Assembly: GCA_021828935.1 (NCBI GenBank)
Contig: JAJZCU010000115.1
Location: 1-6,718 of the forward strand
DNA length: 6,718 nucleotides
Direction: 5' to 3'
From: Planctomycetota bacterium
GTDB taxonomy: Bacteria > Planctomycetota > Phycisphaerae > WQYP01
Shown in pieces: positions 6,155 through 6,718 of this stretch. A program made the position numbers and the translations under genes. Under the pieces are notes generated by a model. It ran no database searches. It saw nothing but the letters and a program-made list of their open reading frames with translations, and was not told the origin of the DNA. Within the stretch, counting starts at the first letter, position 1. Every line of letters starts with the position of its first letter.

Positions 6155-6559
6155 GTTGGGTTGTCGATTCTTCATTGGCAATGGCTTGGTGCTTTGACGA
6201 TGAAGTCACACCGCGTTCGGAAGAGCTCCTGGACCGCACCGAAGCTGACGCTCCGACTGTTCCTCTGCATTGGTCCCTTGAATCAACTAATGTTCTTCGC
6301 ACGGCGGTGCGACGCGGCCGTCTGACGGCCGCCCAAGCCGCGGAAAAAGTCGCGGCCCTTTATGGCTTTGTCGATTCGGTACGACGATTCGACGCGCCGA
6401 GCCGCCTTTACCAGCAGCTATCGCTTGGCCGAGCAGTTTGGATTGACCACCTATGACGCCGCCTACCTGGAATTAGCGGTCCGTCTGGGCGCGGACCTCG
6501 CCACGAATGACAAGGAACTGGGGTCAGCGGCTACGCGGCTTGGTGTCGTGCTACTCTGA
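6151..6559 (+). pseudogene. vapC: VapC-type PIN-domain toxin, broken by a single-base frameshift
   Basis: Frame one starts at GTG 6151, overlapping the antitoxin stop, and reads a PIN N-terminus: VVDSSLAMAWCFDDE with catalytic Asp6, then HWSLESTNVLRTAVRRGRL with Glu44. It runs into a stop at 6454-6456 after 101 residues. The remaining PIN core, AEQFGLTTYDAAYLELAVRL and ATNDKEL, is in the next frame and ends at TGA 6557-6559. Dropping one base near 6427 joins them into 135 residues, a normal VapC length, with Asp102 and Asp120 completing the acidic metal site. VapC toxins are magnesium-dependent RNases that cut tRNA or rRNA and stop translation. As written, the short product lacks two of four acidic residues and should be inactive. 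A genuine toxin loss or a sequence error are both possible. Confidence 0.85.
6424..6428 (+). other. Frameshift site in the VapC gene
   Basis: Frame one reads TCG CTT GGC CGA. Removing one G (6427 or 6428) gives TCG CTT GCC GAG, coding SLAE and leading into QFGLTTYDAAYL, the expected PIN segment. Unlike the ATPase break this is not a long homopolymer. The exact position could differ by a few codons because the local sequence between helices is poorly conserved. Confidence 0.65.
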
Positions 6560-6616
6560 TGTCTCCTCCACACGCAGTAGCCACCATTAATCCGTAGTTC
6601 CTGCCGCAAAAATCAC

Positions 6617-6650
6617 AAAACCCGCATGGAATAAGGTTTTTCTCAATTTT
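6617..6650 (+). terminator. Weak terminator-like inverted repeat after vapC
   Basis: AAAACC (6617-6622) pairs with GGTTTT (6635-6640) across a 12-base loop, and the 3' side continues into TCTCAATTTT. The stem is only six pairs and AT-rich, so termination would be inefficient. Its position about 60 bp after the toxin stop is the main support. Confidence 0.3.
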
Positions 6651-6666
6651 TCGCCCCCGGTTTACT

Positions 6667-6699
6667 GGGCACAGGCAGGAATTCAGCCTGGGGGTGCCC
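6667..6699. repeat. Two-part hairpin element, GGGCA-CAGGC / GCCTG-GGGG-TGCCC
   Basis: GGGCA (6667-6671) pairs with TGCCC (6695-6699), and directly inside it CAGGC (6672-6676) pairs with GCCTG (6686-6690). A GGGG bulge lies on the 3' side and a nine-base loop at the top, giving ten pairs in all. It resembles the dispersed CACAGGC-type intergenic hairpins I recall from planctomycete and similar genomes, which would need a genome-wide search to confirm. Confidence 0.5.
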
Positions 6700-6702
6700 T
6701 GC

Positions 6703-6716
6703 AACGCCTAGGCGTT
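6703..6716. repeat. 14-bp perfect palindrome at the right edge
   Basis: AACGCCTAGGCGTT is identical to its reverse complement. It lies four bases after the hairpin element and may be part of the same unit, continuing beyond the window. No function can be assigned. Confidence 0.5.
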
Positions 6717-6718
6717 AA

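Larger units (their letters stand above)
6560..6718. other. Gene-free right end
   Basis: I find no credible gene on either strand between the VapC stop and the window edge. The segment holds a weak terminator-like inverted repeat, a two-part hairpin and a 14-bp palindrome, listed separately. Confidence 0.6.

Overview
The window looks like a chromosomal piece of a GC-rich Gram-negative-type bacterium, most plausibly a member of the Planctomycetota (Phycisphaerae-like). That guess rests on the flavour of the assembly ATPase proteins, the presence of several such ATPases, and an intergenic heptamer repeat of a kind I associate with Planctomycetota, Verrucomicrobiota, Chloroflexota and Cyanobacteria. 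It is recognition from memory, not a search result, and should be held loosely. All genes I can support lie on the + strand.

Layout. (1) 1-654 is the C-terminal part of a GT4-type glycosyltransferase of the WcaI/WbuB kind, cut by the left edge. (2) 655-854 is a non-coding leader with a possible promoter. (3) 855-2562 is a PilB/GspE-type assembly ATPase whose frame is broken by one extra T in a T6 run just before the Walker A motif. Its conserved RQDPD motif is also changed to RQAPN. (4) 2649-3794 is an intact PilT retraction ATPase. (5) 3795-3958 is an AT-rich spacer built from 7-bp tandem repeats, with matching inverted copies upstream and a promoter-like element at its end. (6) 3959-5830 is a second, intact PilB/GspE ATPase with a disordered Pro/Gly/Ala-rich N-terminal tail. 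(7) 5912-6559 is a type II toxin-antitoxin pair: a Phd/YefM-fold antitoxin and a VapC PIN-domain toxin sharing a 4-nt GTGA overlap. The toxin frame is broken by one extra base. (8) 6560-6718 has no gene, but carries a terminator-like repeat, a two-part hairpin and a 14-bp perfect palindrome.

How the parts fit. The two PilB-like motors would power pilus extension (or type II secretion pseudopilus assembly) and PilT would power retraction. No pilin, prepilin peptidase or PilC platform gene is in the window, so the motors must work with proteins encoded elsewhere. Both PilB-like proteins carry an N-terminal MshEN-like domain with the paired 24-residue motifs known from c-di-GMP-binding ATPases, though conserved positions are altered. 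The toxin-antitoxin module has its own promoter and a palindrome overlapping its -10 box, consistent with autoregulation.

I do not see a clearly new biological system. The best leads are the pair of PilB paralogues flanking pilT with one possibly decaying, the degenerate MshEN domains, the heptamer repeat with its embedded promoter, and two single-base frameshifts that may be real or may be sequence errors.
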